The notes under the pieces are model-generated. The model was not told the DNA's origin. It saw only the letters and a program-made list of their open reading frames with translations, and ran no database searches. 64,000 nucleotides of DNA from Nitrospira sp. (GTDB lineage: Bacteria; Nitrospirota; Nitrospiria; Nitrospirales; Nitrospiraceae). The translations under genes and the position numbers were made by a program. The stretch is taken from contig JARFXO010000006.1 of NCBI GenBank assembly GCA_029194665.1, positions 310,001 to 374,000 of the forward strand, given 5' to 3'. Every line of letters starts with the position of its first letter. Position 1 is the stretch's first letter. Positions 17,310 through 27,127 of this stretch are shown here, one piece after another.

Positions 17310-17513
17310 AGCTTTACCCAAGAGAATTAGGAAGTAAGGCCTACTATTCCGGCATAACCGGGGTGTCTATGAAAAGGATTCTCTTGCTTTGGCGCACGAC
17401 CTCGACCGCATAGGAGGCCTTCTCTGAAAGGTCCTGCTACGTTTCGCTTCAACTTCAATCCGTCGTGGCCTGCTGCCATGCCGATCCGCAAGGTCGTGCC
17501 TCCTCCTACTCCC
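17310..17513. other. Gap with a short open tail, no intact gene
   Basis: On the minus strand a frame reads 'DLSEKASYAVEVVRQSKRIL' plus 11 more codons to TAG near 17348, preceded by a stop. It looks like the end of a real protein but I do not recognise it. Nothing else is visible here. Confidence 0.3.
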
Positions 17514-17723
17514 TCAGACTGCCTTCCGCAACAAGACCTCGATTGACCATGCCGTCACTCTGTAGTGAAGGGATGGAACGGTTTGTTCTGCTCCCGGGCT
17601 GCGAAAGTCCTCCGGGCTCGGGAGGCTCGTATCGATCACTCGCCGCCGGTCCGTCGGGTGACCTTCCTGGATCGTGAAGGTAAGATCGTCCCAATGACGG
17701 CCGTCACGGCTTGATCTGCCCAT
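17514..17723 (-). pseudogene. C-terminal remnant of a GlgX-type glycogen debranching enzyme
   Basis: About 60 residues match the end of isoamylase/GlgX proteins: 'RRRVIDTSLPSPEDFRSPGA' and 'LHYRVTAWSIEVLLRKAV' compared with 'WRRLIDTGLDSPDDI' and 'YLVQSRSAVVLFAL' in the intact GlgX at 27124-29268. The catalytic domain is absent. The divergence from the intact copy indicates a different paralogue, not a recent duplicate. The first residues 'MGRSSRDGRHWDD' are probably not native. Confidence 0.7.
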
Positions 17724-17726
17724 CGG

Positions 17727-18422
17727 TCACCGACGCCGGAGCGTTCGAGTGAGGTCTTCATCAAGAGCGATCAAGATAAGTCGAAGAGCCTCATTCCAAC
17801 CCGACACGAGTGCCTCGGGCGTCCGTTCCATGACCTCCACTTCTTTCCGATACTCCTGATGCCACAGAACCTCTGCCTGACTGGACGCCTCATGAAGGAG
17901 GAAGAATTGGACAGCCAGAACGGCCTTGGCAGGGGTCGCACGATAGTCTCCATACAGGGCCGTGAGGGTCCCCTCAAGCAGGTGCGTGGCAGGCAACGGC
18001 CCTGACGAATCCATGACATACTGGAAGAGGCCGGCCGTTGTCATCCAGTTCAGCGTCTGCTGAGTAAGCATGGCATTGGGCGGGACAAACCACTCGTTGT
18101 AAAAGTCTCCTTCGTAACGTGCATCGCTCGTGCGATACACCAGCTCCTTTCCTTCAAAAGCCGACGAGACTCGAAATTTTCGAACCTTCAGGACGGTCTC
18201 AGGAATCGAGGCGCGCGTCTCGCCTGGGCGCGCCGTCTCCAGAATATAAGAGTGCTTCTCCGGATAGCTCCTATCGAGATTCACGCAACCGCCAAGCGCG
18301 AGCGCGACAAGGCAGACGCCGATGAAATCAGGCGCTGCTCTCCCGGACGAGTTATCGCTTTGTCGCCCCCGCCCGAGGCGGAGGTTCGCCCAAGAACACT
18401 TGAGCGGGATATCGTTTCGCAT
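17727..18422 (-). CDS. ABC-type transport auxiliary lipoprotein of the Mla-like operon
   Basis: A 231-residue lipoprotein of the ABC_trans_aux type (PqiC/YmbA-like), the last gene of the lipid transport operon. A hydrophobic stretch 'FIGVCLVALALGGC' ends in a lipobox at about residue 46. The mature part has 'LKVRKFRVSSAFEGKELVYR' and 'YNEWFVPPNAMLTQQTLNWM', the usual signatures of this family. The only usable start overlaps the MCE gene by 71 bp and leaves an unusually long stretch before the signal peptide; no other start codon lies between. It probably links the MCE protein to the outer membrane. Confidence 0.85.
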   Translation of the reverse strand: MRNDIPLKCSWANLRLGRGRQSDNSSGRAAPDFIGVCLVALALGGCVNLDRSYPEKHSYILETARPGETRASIPETVLKVRKFRVSSAFEGKELVYRTSDARYEGDFYNEWFVPPNAMLTQQTLNWMTTAGLFQYVMDSSGPLPATHLLEGTLTALYGDYRATPAKAVLAVQFFLLHEASSQAEVLWHQEYRKEVEVMERTPEALVSGWNEALRLILIALDEDLTRTLRRR

Positions 18423-19383
18423 TGTCGGTTATTTCCCGAAGGTTCTCTGACATGACGCGCAGATTCTCTACTGTGTCCTCGATATCTTGACTCTTATTTG
18501 CGAGCAGCGTGTCGACTCGCTGGAGGCTCTTCCCTAACCGGTTCGAGGCATCCGGAAAGCTGTCGGACGCGATCTTGATCTGTTTGGAGATGTGTGACAA
18601 CTCCATGACCAAGTTTTTTGCCCCTTCCATCGTGCGGGCTGCGTCCGACACGATGGTGACCAACTCTGGGCGCTCCATAACCCGGCGACCTTGTTGAGCG
18701 ATCCTCTCAAGATCGGCCAGCACTCGGCCCGTCTGGCTACTCAATGCCTGCACATTTGTGTCTTTGACCACTTTCGTCACTTCAAGCACAAGGCCATCCA
18801 GATGTCTGGCTATTGTGTGGATGTCGGCTTTTTCCAAATCTCTGGCTATAGTATGGAGAGCGGCACCCAATACACTCACGCTGCTCGGAGCGGAAGGCAG
18901 GTACGCAGCTTGAGGTTTCCACGGCACTTCCAGTACCGGATACATCTCCGGATCTAGGTAATCCGCTTCTAAGTACACCACTCCGGTCACGCCCTGTGAA
19001 GCCAGCCGGAGCCGAAGCCCCGCTGAAATCCTGTCGTCACGCTCCGTTTCTTTTTCTTCCTGCGTGAGATGAGGGTTTAGATCAGCAGCAGATCCACGGA
19101 CGAGGATATAGCGCCCATAGCGCCGCAAGTCGTCCTTGCCGAGTTCTTCCCCATAGACATCGCCCACGAAACCGATCGCTTCCACCGTTCCGAGCTGCAC
19201 GCCGCGATACTTGATCGGCGATCCGACCGCGAGGCCCTGGACGGATTCGTCAAAATAGCTTTCCCAATACACCACCTTTTTGAACCACTTCCCTCCACTC
19301 AACGCGACGATCGCGATGATCAGTGTGACCAATCCGAGCACGATAAAGACGCCGATCTTATGATAGTTGGCCTTGGCGCTCAT
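18352..19383 (-). CDS. MlaD-family MCE-domain lipid-binding protein
   Basis: A 343-residue protein anchored in the inner membrane by one N-terminal helix ('IGVFIVLGLVTLIIAIVAL'). A single MCE domain follows at about 40-150 ('VQGLAVGSPIKYRGVQLGTV', 'GLRLRLASQGVTGVVYLEAD'), then a long helical region with heptad-like runs up to residue 325. Such proteins form hexameric rings that pass phospholipid across the periplasm. The long helices make it PqiB/YebT- or Mce-like rather than a minimal MlaD. The start overlaps the stop of the ATPase gene by 4 bp. Confidence 0.9.
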   Translation of the reverse strand: MSAKANYHKIGVFIVLGLVTLIIAIVALSGGKWFKKVVYWESYFDESVQGLAVGSPIKYRGVQLGTVEAIGFVGDVYGEELGKDDLRRYGRYILVRGSAADLNPHLTQEEKETERDDRISAGLRLRLASQGVTGVVYLEADYLDPEMYPVLEVPWKPQAAYLPSAPSSVSVLGAALHTIARDLEKADIHTIARHLDGLVLEVTKVVKDTNVQALSSQTGRVLADLERIAQQGRRVMERPELVTIVSDAARTMEGAKNLVMELSHISKQIKIASDSFPDASNRLGKSLQRVDTLLANKSQDIEDTVENLRVMSENLREITDNAKRYPAQVFLGEPPPRAGATKR

Positions 19384-20177
19384 CGCTCTCCACCCGTGCC
19401 TTTTGCGGCGGTCTCGGCCGACACACCAGGATTGAGAAATTGACGCACCCAGGGATTGGTGGCATGTTCGCGTAACTCCTGAGGCCGTCCTGTCGCCACG
19501 ATCTTTTTAACCCCCTTGTCCAACATGATCACCCGATCGGCGATGGTGTCAATGCTCGACAACTCATGTGTGACGATGACGAACGTGATCGCGAGATTGC
19601 GGGCAAGGTCGAGGATCAATCGGTCGAGTTCTGCCGAGGTAATCGGGTCGAGTCCCGCAGACGGCTCATCCAGAAAGAGAATATGCGGGTCAAGCGCCAT
19701 GGCGCGCGCGATGGCCGCACGCTTCTGCATGCCGCCGCTGAGTTCGGAGGGCATGTAATCCAGAAACGTTTCCAGCCCTACCAATTTGAGTTTCATACGA
19801 GCGATCAGATCCATGGCATCCGACGGAAGGGCTGTGTATTCTTCCAGAGGCAACCGGACATTTTCCAACAGGGTCATGGAACCGAACAGCGCGCCCATCT
19901 GATACGTGACCCCGATGCTCTTGAGAATTTCGGTGCGCTCCTCTCCCCCGGCCGTCACGATGTCCTTCCCGCCGATGAAGATATGCCCGGCGGCGGGCTG
20001 GTACAGACCGATCATGTGTTTCAGCAATGTGCTCTTTCCGCTGCCGGATCCCCCGAGGATGGCAAAGACCTCGCCACGATGGATCTCAAAAGAGATGTCG
20101 TCGATCACCACTGAGCCGTCGTAAGCGGCGGTGAAGTGCTGCACTTGAATAATCGGCCTATTTTCTTTTGGCAACAT
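19380..20177 (-). CDS. MlaF-type ABC transporter ATPase
   Basis: ATP-binding subunit of the lipid transporter, 265 residues. Walker A 'GGSGSGKST', signature 'LSGGMQKRAAIARAM', Walker B 'HILFLDEPSAGLDP' and the switch 'IVTHE' are all intact. 'SGGMQKR' is the form seen in Mla/Mce ATPases. The frame opens at a TTG 9 bases further out, but ATG 20177 is the natural start. It lies 12 bp after the permease gene and overlaps the MCE gene by 4 bp, so the operon is tightly coupled. Confidence 0.93.
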   Translation of the reverse strand: MLPKENRPIIQVQHFTAAYDGSVVIDDISFEIHRGEVFAILGGSGSGKSTLLKHMIGLYQPAAGHIFIGGKDIVTAGGEERTEILKSIGVTYQMGALFGSMTLLENVRLPLEEYTALPSDAMDLIARMKLKLVGLETFLDYMPSELSGGMQKRAAIARAMALDPHILFLDEPSAGLDPITSAELDRLILDLARNLAITFVIVTHELSSIDTIADRVIMLDKGVKKIVATGRPQELREHATNPWVRQFLNPGVSAETAAKGTGGER

Positions 20178-20189
20178 GACGTGCAACGG

Positions 20190-21335
20190 TTACAAGTCTA
20201 GGGCATAGAACACCACTGCAAAGATGCCATCCACAATGGCGATGAGCACGATGCCGCTGACGACCGCGCTGGTGGTCGATTGGCCGACCGCGCTGGCGCC
20301 TGTTTTGGTCTCCAAACCGCGAAGGCAGCCGATCGCGGCTACCACAACACCGTAGACGAATGATTTAACCAGTCCACCCACGAGGTCCCCCACTGTCACC
20401 GCCGACAGGACTTGGTTCACATAGGTGATGAGCGGGTACCCCAGCGATCGCATCACGATCGCTCCTCCCATCAAACCGAACAGGTTTGCGAACACCGTCA
20501 AGACCGGGATCATCGCCACCGCCGCGATGACACGCGGCAGAACGAGGAATCGGACCGGTTCGAGCCCCATCGTACGCAGCGCGTCGATTTCTTCCCTGAC
20601 CTTCATGGTTCCCAGTTCTGCGGCAAACGCCGAACCGGACCGGCCGGCCAGGATAATGGCGGTGATCAATGGCCCCATCTCGCGGAGCATCCCTATCCCC
20701 AGGAGATCGGCGACGAAAATGTCCGCCCCAAACCGGCGCATCGGAATGGCGGACTGAAACGCCAAGATGAGTCCGAGCAGCACGCCGATCAGCGCAATGA
20801 TGGGGAGCGCATCGACTCCCGACTGTTCCGCCGCAAGCCAGGCATCTCGCCATCGCACAAGACTGGGCCGGCGGGCGGCACGGAGCAACATCACGGCCAG
20901 CTCCCCGACGAAAGTCAGGAGGGACTGAAGATCCCGCCACAGTTCCACCGCCGCTTTTCCAGCCTGCTCGATGATCGAAAGCGACTCACGACGGCGTCCC
21001 GGTGGACGCTCTATTGAGATGTGCCCATAGATGTCCAGAAGGCGTCGGAATTCCTCCTGCAGCCCTTGAATGGCGGCATCACCGCCGGTGCGGGTCTGCA
21101 ACTGCTGAAGGTCGATCAGGAACGCAACCCCCGCACCGTCGCAATAGCTCACCCCTGACGCATCGATCACGAGCCGGCGTGGTTTCCCTTGCGTCAGTAT
21201 CTGTTGGCCTCGCCGCCACCACTTCCCGGTCGTGTCCGAATCCCACCGTCCCGTCATGATGAGCGTGAGCGTACCCCCGTCGCTCGAGCGGCGCGCATCC
21301 AGCGAATTGAGAGACGTTTCTGGTGCTTGGGTCAT
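20190..21335 (-). CDS. MlaE-family permease with N-terminal STAS domain
   Basis: Inner-membrane permease of 381 residues. Residues 20-115 form a STAS domain ('LVIDASGVSYCDGAGVAFLI') which in E. coli is a separate protein, MlaB. Residues 130-381 are the MlaE/YrbE permease with 'GVLLGLILAFQSAIPMRRFG', 'ILAGRSGSAFAAELGTMKV' and 'REEIDALRTMGLEP'. STAS-MlaE fusions are common outside Enterobacteria. It is the first gene of the operon MlaE-MlaF-MCE-lipoprotein. No MlaC is encoded here. Confidence 0.93.
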   Translation of the reverse strand: MTQAPETSLNSLDARRSSDGGTLTLIMTGRWDSDTTGKWWRRGQQILTQGKPRRLVIDASGVSYCDGAGVAFLIDLQQLQTRTGGDAAIQGLQEEFRRLLDIYGHISIERPPGRRRESLSIIEQAGKAAVELWRDLQSLLTFVGELAVMLLRAARRPSLVRWRDAWLAAEQSGVDALPIIALIGVLLGLILAFQSAIPMRRFGADIFVADLLGIGMLREMGPLITAIILAGRSGSAFAAELGTMKVREEIDALRTMGLEPVRFLVLPRVIAAVAMIPVLTVFANLFGLMGGAIVMRSLGYPLITYVNQVLSAVTVGDLVGGLVKSFVYGVVVAAIGCLRGLETKTGASAVGQSTTSAVVSGIVLIAIVDGIFAVVFYALDL

Positions 21336-21399
21336 GACTCGATGACCGTGTTACTCATCTCCCTTCACCATCTCCTTCGTCTTCCGTTCCCCTTACAAC

Positions 21400-24300
21400 T
21401 CACGTCGGTGGGTCGAGCTTGAACAGGCGAGTGTTGCTGCTCGCGAACTCGTACACCTCGTTCTTGATCCCCAGTTTGATCGGCGCCGCGCCGCCGTTGC
21501 GTCCGCGCACGGTGAGCGCATCGCGGGTGAGTCGTAGATCGAGCGAATGTCCGCGATAGCGAAGGTGCATGTCGAGGTGTTCCACTCCCAGAGGCAATTT
21601 CGGGTTGAGACGGAGCACATCACTCGTGACTTCGATCCCCATCGTCGCGCGCTGCACGAGATCGACCGTTCCCGCCATGGCGCCGAGATGGACGCCCTCC
21701 GCGGTGGTGCCCTGTTGAATATCGTTCACATCGCTCTGGAGCGCTTCCGCGAAGTAGCGCACCGCCCGCGACCGGTCGGAACGCGCCAGCACCCATGCAT
21801 GGACCACGCGGGACAGCGTCGATCCGTGGGACGAGCGAGAGTCGTAGTAGGCGACCTGTCTCGGAATCGTGGCCGGGTCGAACGGATAGCCCAGACGCTC
21901 AAACAGTTCGCCGAGCGCTTCGGAGGAAAACAGATAAAACAACATGAGGACATCCGCCTGTTTCGATGCCTTGTAGCGGTTGGCGCTGTCGTTCTCCGCT
22001 TCGAGAATCAGTTCGAGGCGGCCGATGTTGCCGTACCGGGCCCGGTAGTTCTCCCAATCCAACTCGGCGAGCTTTTCGTAGCCCTCGAAGTGGCTGATGA
22101 TTCCGTCGTCATGAAACGGCACATACATCCTGCGGCTGATCTCATCCCAGCGGGCGAGCTCTTCTTCCGACAATCCCAGCTGCGTCATGAGCGATTCGCG
22201 ACGCATGTCCGGGAGCAAGTCGAGCACTTCCAGCGCTCGCCACAGCACCCACACGGCCATGATGTTGGTATAGGCGTTGTTCTTCAGGCCGGGTGTCGGT
22301 GAGTCGGGATATCCCTCGTGAAACTCGTCTGGTCCCATGACGCCGTGGATCTCGTAGCGTCCGCGCTGATCGTTGAAATGGGCGATGCTGGACCAGAAGC
22401 GCGCGATCTCGAGCATCAGCTCGGCGCCGTGAAACCGCAAAAACTCGATGTCGTGAGTGACTTGAAAGTACTGCCAGACGTTATAGGCGACGGCGCTCCC
22501 CACGTGGCGCTGCAAGTACGAGTTGTCCGGCACCCAGCGTTGCGAGCGCGGGTTCAGATTGAGTTCCTGTGTTTCTTCCTGTCCGTCGCTCCCGCTTTGC
22601 CAGGGGAACATGGCTCCCTGTAACCCCGCGCGCCTGGCCGCGGCCCGCGCCTCACCCAGACGCCGGTAGCGATAGAGCAGAAGAGACCGGGTGATCTCGG
22701 GCATTCGGTAATTGAGAAACGGAAAGATAAACAGTTCATCCCAAAAGATGTGGCCCTGATAGGCCTCGCCGGTCCAGCCGCGCGCCGGCACGCCGATATC
22801 GATGCCGATCGAATGGGGCGAGACCGCCTGCAGCAAATGAAACATGTTCAACCGAAGCAGCATCGGGACGTTCAGCTTGAACGGGGCGTCGGCCGGCAGC
22901 ATATGCACGTCGAAGTAACGCCACACATGTTTCCAGGCGAGGGCATGCGCCGCCATGATCGCCTCGAAGCGACCAGCGCCCGCGATCGCCTTCCGGGCCG
23001 CCGATCCGCATTCGGAAATAGCGTGATCACGCGAGGTATAGAACGAGACAAGCTTTTCAAGCTTCACTGTTTCGCCCTGCCTCAGTTCGAGGTCGAATTC
23101 CTGTCCGATGTAGCCCGGTTCGTTGATGACCCGACGCGGACCGGTCCAAGGGTTATCGCCGGCGAACGCCTGCGTGCGCGCCACCTGTGCAACCTGAACA
23201 TGCGATTGGCAAGTGCGGACGAGCAAGGAAACGCTGTCTTCACCGACCACCTCGCCTGCCGGCGGCTCCAGATGTCGATTGTTGAATTTGCGATAGAGCT
23301 TGGCGCCTGCATTGACGACACGCCCGTCGATGGCCGAACGCACCGTGACACGCGCGGACCAGTTTTCAGCGGTGAGTGCCAGGTCGAGCGCGCCCAAGTG
23401 CATGTCGCTCATCGAGACGAGGCGGCGCTCCCCCAGCGTACTGCGCCGCCCCTGGCCATCCTCGAAACGTATGGTGCGGAACAGCATGCCGAGGCGAAGG
23501 TCAAGCTCCTGGCGATATGAGAGGATGGTGACTCTTCTCACGTCGAACCAGTCCCCACCGGCGATGCGAAACTCGAGCGCAAGCCAGTTGGGAAAATTCA
23601 CGAGGTCCTCGTTCTCGACCACTCGACCGGCAATGTCGGTGCGCAGTCGGTTGTAGCCGCCGGCAAGGTAGGTGCCGGGATAGTGGATCCCGTCCGCCTT
23701 CGCCCACGTCACCGCTCCGCGCGTCGAGAAATAGCCGTTGCCGAGCGTGCACAATGCTTCACGGGTTCCCTCGCTCGCCGGGTCGAACCCTTCGTAGATC
23801 AGTGACCACGTAGAAGGTGATTCCGTCGTCACTTGGACCTGCGCGAGACTGGTCACCACCACATCGGCGCCGGCCTCGCGCAGCGCCTGCGATTGCCCGC
23901 TGCGATCAACGCCGATGACCAAATCGAATCGGCCGGCGCGCCCCGCCTCGACGCCTACGATGGCGTCTTCGACGACGACGGCCCGCGAGGGATCGGCCCT
24001 GACGCGCCGCGCCGCTTCCAGAAACCCATCGGGCGCCGGCTTGCCGTTGAGGGCCAGCCTGGTGATGTCCTGTCCGTCCACCCGTGCGTCGAAGAGGTGC
24101 GAGATCCCCGCGGCCTCGAGCACTGCCGCGCAGTTGTTGCTGGAGGACACGACGGCCGTCTTGACCTCCTGAGTGCGAAGTGTTTCGACGAGTGCGATCG
24201 CGGCTTCATAGGGCTCGATGCCATGCTGCTCCAACTGTTGCAGAAAATAGTGGTCCTTCATGTTGCCCAACGCATGCACGGTCTGCATGCCGGGGGCGTC

Positions 24301-24585
24301 GTCTGGGGTGCCGGAAGGCAGGGCAATGCCGCGCGAGTCAAGAAACGAAGCCACGCCGTCGTACCGGGGCTTGCCGTCGACGTAGCGCCGGTAGTCGCGC
24401 TCAATGTCGAAGGGCAGGAATGTTTTCCCACCGGCGGCGGCGCGCTGTTCGAGAAACCCGTCGAACAGCCTTTTCCAGGCCGCTGCATGCACACTCGCCG
24501 TCTTGGTCAACACGCCGTCGAGATCGAACAAAACGGCGTCGTAATCACGAGGAGACAGCGTGACAATGGGAACCATCTGTTTCAT
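21400..24585 (-). CDS. Fusion of beta-phosphoglucomutase (HAD) and GH65 disaccharide phosphorylase
   Basis: A 1061-residue bifunctional enzyme. Residues 1-255 are a HAD-type beta-phosphoglucomutase with nucleophile Asp21 and acid/base Asp23 in 'DLDGVLTKTASVHAAAWKRL' and 'VVEDAIVGVEAGRAGRFD'. Residues 260-1061 are a GH65 phosphorylase (N-terminal beta-sandwich, (alpha/alpha)6 barrel), with the general acid Glu in 'GPDEFHEGYPDSP' near residue 751. GH65 members split trehalose, maltose or kojibiose with phosphate to beta-glucose-1-phosphate, which the HAD half would turn into glucose-6-phosphate, so the fusion channels the intermediate. Specificity is not readable. It follows glgX and glgP with a 70-bp gap. 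Confidence 0.93.
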   Translation of the reverse strand: MKQMVPIVTLSPRDYDAVLFDLDGVLTKTASVHAAAWKRLFDGFLEQRAAAGGKTFLPFDIERDYRRYVDGKPRYDGVASFLDSRGIALPSGTPDDAPGMQTVHALGNMKDHYFLQQLEQHGIEPYEAAIALVETLRTQEVKTAVVSSSNNCAAVLEAAGISHLFDARVDGQDITRLALNGKPAPDGFLEAARRVRADPSRAVVVEDAIVGVEAGRAGRFDLVIGVDRSGQSQALREAGADVVVTSLAQVQVTTESPSTWSLIYEGFDPASEGTREALCTLGNGYFSTRGAVTWAKADGIHYPGTYLAGGYNRLRTDIAGRVVENEDLVNFPNWLALEFRIAGGDWFDVRRVTILSYRQELDLRLGMLFRTIRFEDGQGRRSTLGERRLVSMSDMHLGALDLALTAENWSARVTVRSAIDGRVVNAGAKLYRKFNNRHLEPPAGEVVGEDSVSLLVRTCQSHVQVAQVARTQAFAGDNPWTGPRRVINEPGYIGQEFDLELRQGETVKLEKLVSFYTSRDHAISECGSAARKAIAGAGRFEAIMAAHALAWKHVWRYFDVHMLPADAPFKLNVPMLLRLNMFHLLQAVSPHSIGIDIGVPARGWTGEAYQGHIFWDELFIFPFLNYRMPEITRSLLLYRYRRLGEARAAARRAGLQGAMFPWQSGSDGQEETQELNLNPRSQRWVPDNSYLQRHVGSAVAYNVWQYFQVTHDIEFLRFHGAELMLEIARFWSSIAHFNDQRGRYEIHGVMGPDEFHEGYPDSPTPGLKNNAYTNIMAVWVLWRALEVLDLLPDMRRESLMTQLGLSEEELARWDEISRRMYVPFHDDGIISHFEGYEKLAELDWENYRARYGNIGRLELILEAENDSANRYKASKQADVLMLFYLFSSEALGELFERLGYPFDPATIPRQVAYYDSRSSHGSTLSRVVHAWVLARSDRSRAVRYFAEALQSDVNDIQQGTTAEGVHLGAMAGTVDLVQRATMGIEVTSDVLRLNPKLPLGVEHLDMHLRYRGHSLDLRLTRDALTVRGRNGGAAPIKLGIKNEVYEFASSNTRLFKLDPPT

Positions 24586-24655
24586 TGGAGGTCGTACCTC
24601 GGGTGCAACCTTGGATCATGGCAGCGCCCGTTTGACGGCGGCGCCCAGCTTTGTG

Positions 24656-27127
24656 CTACGAGACAGGGCATGGTGTCACTCTCCAAATGTCCCGAGCATA
24701 TTCGGCAATGGTGCGGTCGCTGGAAAACTTGCCAGAGCTTGCGACATTCAGAATGGCTTTGGTCGCCCAACCCTGCGGGTCAGCGTAGAGGCGCCCCAGT
24801 CTCTCCTGCGTCTCGCTGTACGACTTGAGGTCCGCCAGGTGCATGTAATAATCACCATGCGTCAGCAGCGCCTCGCGAATCGGATTGAAAGCCCCCGGCT
24901 CATGGCGGCTGAAATGGTCGGAAACAATCAGGTCCAAGGCCCGACGCGTCTCCGGCTCGTTCTCATAGTGCCACCGCGGGTTGTACCAGCCACGGCTATC
25001 GGCGACCTCTTGGGCGCTGAGACCAAAGAGAAAGAAATTCTCCTCTCCGGCTTCCTCAGCCATCTCGATCGTCGCGCCGTCGCGTGTGCCGATCGTCAGC
25101 GCGCCGTTCATCATAAATTTCATGTTGCTCGTCCCGCTGGCTTCATACCCCGCGGTCGAGATCTGTTCGGACACATCGCTGGCCGGAATGAGATGTTCGG
25201 CCAGTGTGACGCAGTAGTTAGGCACGAATAGGACTCTCAGCCGCCCGCTCATGGCAGGATCTCCATTGATGGTTCCCGCCAGGTTATTGATGAACTTGAT
25301 GATGAGCTTAGCGAGGGCGTAGGCCGGCGCCGCCTTGCCGGCGAAGAAGAACGTGCGCGGCGAAAACTCGAGGTGTGGATTCTCGCGCAGACGATTGTAG
25401 AGCACTACGATGTGCAAGGCGTTGAGGAGTTGCCGCTTATATTCGTGAATGCGTTTAATCTGGCTATCAAAGATCGTATCGGGATCTACCACCTCACCGG
25501 TTGTCGCCTTGAGCCAATCCACGAACCGCACCTTGGCTTCCCGTTTGGCCTTGCGAAAACGCTCCTGAAGCCCCTTGTCCCCGGCAAGCGGCTTCAATCT
25601 GGCCAATTGGCTGAGGTCGGTAATCCAGCCATCGCCGATCGCATCGGTAATCACACGTGTCAATCCGGGATTGCAGAGCAGCAACCACCGGCGGGGCGTG
25701 ACGCCGTTGGTCTTGTTGTTGAACCGTGTCGGGAATATCTCGGCGAGGTCCGGCACAAGCCGCGTCCGCAACAGCTTGGAGTGAATGGCGCTGACACCGT
25801 TCGTGCTGTGTGAGCCGATGATGGCGAGGTGGGCCATGCGAACTTTCCGCTCTGTGCCGTCCTCGATGAGATTGACACGGTTGAGGCGGGATCGGTCGTT
25901 GGGGGCCTGAGCCCGTACTGAGTCGAGAAAACGCCGGTCGATCTCGCACATGATCTCCGCAACCCGCGGGAGCAAGACTTCAAACCATCTGAGCGGCCAT
26001 TTCTCCAATGCTTCGGGCAACAGGGTATGGTTCGTATACGCGAGGGAACGCTGTGTCAGGTCCCAGGCTTGCTCCCAGCCCAGGCGCGCCTCATCGAGCA
26101 GGATCCGCATGAGCTCAGGCACAGCCATCGCCGGGTGCGTGTCGTTCAGTTGGATCGCCACCTTTTCCGGCAAGGCGCTCCAGTCATTGTTCGCATGCCG
26201 GAAGCGGCGGACAAGATCGGCAAGCGAACAGGCGACGAGGAAATACTCCTGCAGGAAGCGCAGTCCCTGTCCCCTATACGTCGAATCATCGGGATAGAGC
26301 ACGCGCGTGAGCGTGTCGGCGGTGAGCGTTTCCGCCAGCGCGCCCACGGTGTCGCCGCGGCTGAATTGCTGATAATCAAAGTAGTCCGGACTGGCGGCGG
26401 CCCAGAGGCGAAGCGTGTTGATCGTCTTCCCTCCGTAGCCGATCACCGGCCGGTCGAACGGGATGCCGAGGAGAATCGACGGCCGGCCGATGATAGGATG
26501 GAATTCCCCTGCGCGGAGTTCGAACGAACAGTTCAACTCCACTTCAACCGCTTCCTCCAATCGTGCCACTTCCCAGGGATCCGGACGCCTCAGCCAATTG
26601 TCGGGCTGCTCGACTTGCCAGCCGTCTTTGATCGTTTGCTTGAACATGCCGTATTCGTACCGGAGACCGTACCCCATGCCCGGAAGTTCAAGCGTCGCCA
26701 TCGAATCAATAAAGCATGCCGCCAGCCTGCCAAGTCCTCCGTTACCCAAGCCGGCATCCGGCTCCATGTCGGTCAGCGGCAGTGGGTCGAGCCCCCGCTT
26801 TTTCATGGCCTCAAACGCCAACGGTCCCAGCAGCGCATTGGTGACGTTGTTGGCGAGCATCCGCCCGAGCAGGAACTCCATCGACAGGTAATACACCCGC
26901 TTGGGGTTCTTCTGCTCGTATGCCTGTTCCGTCCGGAGCCACCGTTGCGAAATGACGTCGCGGATTGACCGTGCCACTGCCTCAAACCGCTCGCGCGGGC
27001 CGGCTTTCTCGGGCGCAACGACATTGTCGAACACAAGATGCCGTTCGTAGAGGGCATCCTCTGTCCCGTAGAACGAAACAGGCCCGCATCCATATTGCCG
27101 GCGAAGCTCGTCCAGACGATCACTCAT
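24656..27127 (-). CDS. glgP: Glycogen/alpha-glucan phosphorylase
   Basis: PLP-dependent GT35 phosphorylase of 823 residues that releases alpha-glucose-1-phosphate from glycogen. Full length with 'NGGLGRLAACFIDSMATLEL', 'VAIQLNDTHPAMAVPELMR', 'GVTPRRWLLLCNP', 'RIHEYKRQLLNALH', and the PLP Lys in 'EASGTSNMKFMMNG' near residue 669 (Ser where Gly is usual). There is little of the N-terminal regulatory extension of animal enzymes. Its ATG overlaps the stop of glgX by 4 bp, so the two are translationally coupled and act together on branched glycogen. Confidence 0.96.
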   Translation of the reverse strand: MSDRLDELRRQYGCGPVSFYGTEDALYERHLVFDNVVAPEKAGPRERFEAVARSIRDVISQRWLRTEQAYEQKNPKRVYYLSMEFLLGRMLANNVTNALLGPLAFEAMKKRGLDPLPLTDMEPDAGLGNGGLGRLAACFIDSMATLELPGMGYGLRYEYGMFKQTIKDGWQVEQPDNWLRRPDPWEVARLEEAVEVELNCSFELRAGEFHPIIGRPSILLGIPFDRPVIGYGGKTINTLRLWAAASPDYFDYQQFSRGDTVGALAETLTADTLTRVLYPDDSTYRGQGLRFLQEYFLVACSLADLVRRFRHANNDWSALPEKVAIQLNDTHPAMAVPELMRILLDEARLGWEQAWDLTQRSLAYTNHTLLPEALEKWPLRWFEVLLPRVAEIMCEIDRRFLDSVRAQAPNDRSRLNRVNLIEDGTERKVRMAHLAIIGSHSTNGVSAIHSKLLRTRLVPDLAEIFPTRFNNKTNGVTPRRWLLLCNPGLTRVITDAIGDGWITDLSQLARLKPLAGDKGLQERFRKAKREAKVRFVDWLKATTGEVVDPDTIFDSQIKRIHEYKRQLLNALHIVVLYNRLRENPHLEFSPRTFFFAGKAAPAYALAKLIIKFINNLAGTINGDPAMSGRLRVLFVPNYCVTLAEHLIPASDVSEQISTAGYEASGTSNMKFMMNGALTIGTRDGATIEMAEEAGEENFFLFGLSAQEVADSRGWYNPRWHYENEPETRRALDLIVSDHFSRHEPGAFNPIREALLTHGDYYMHLADLKSYSETQERLGRLYADPQGWATKAILNVASSGKFSSDRTIAEYARDIWRVTPCPVS

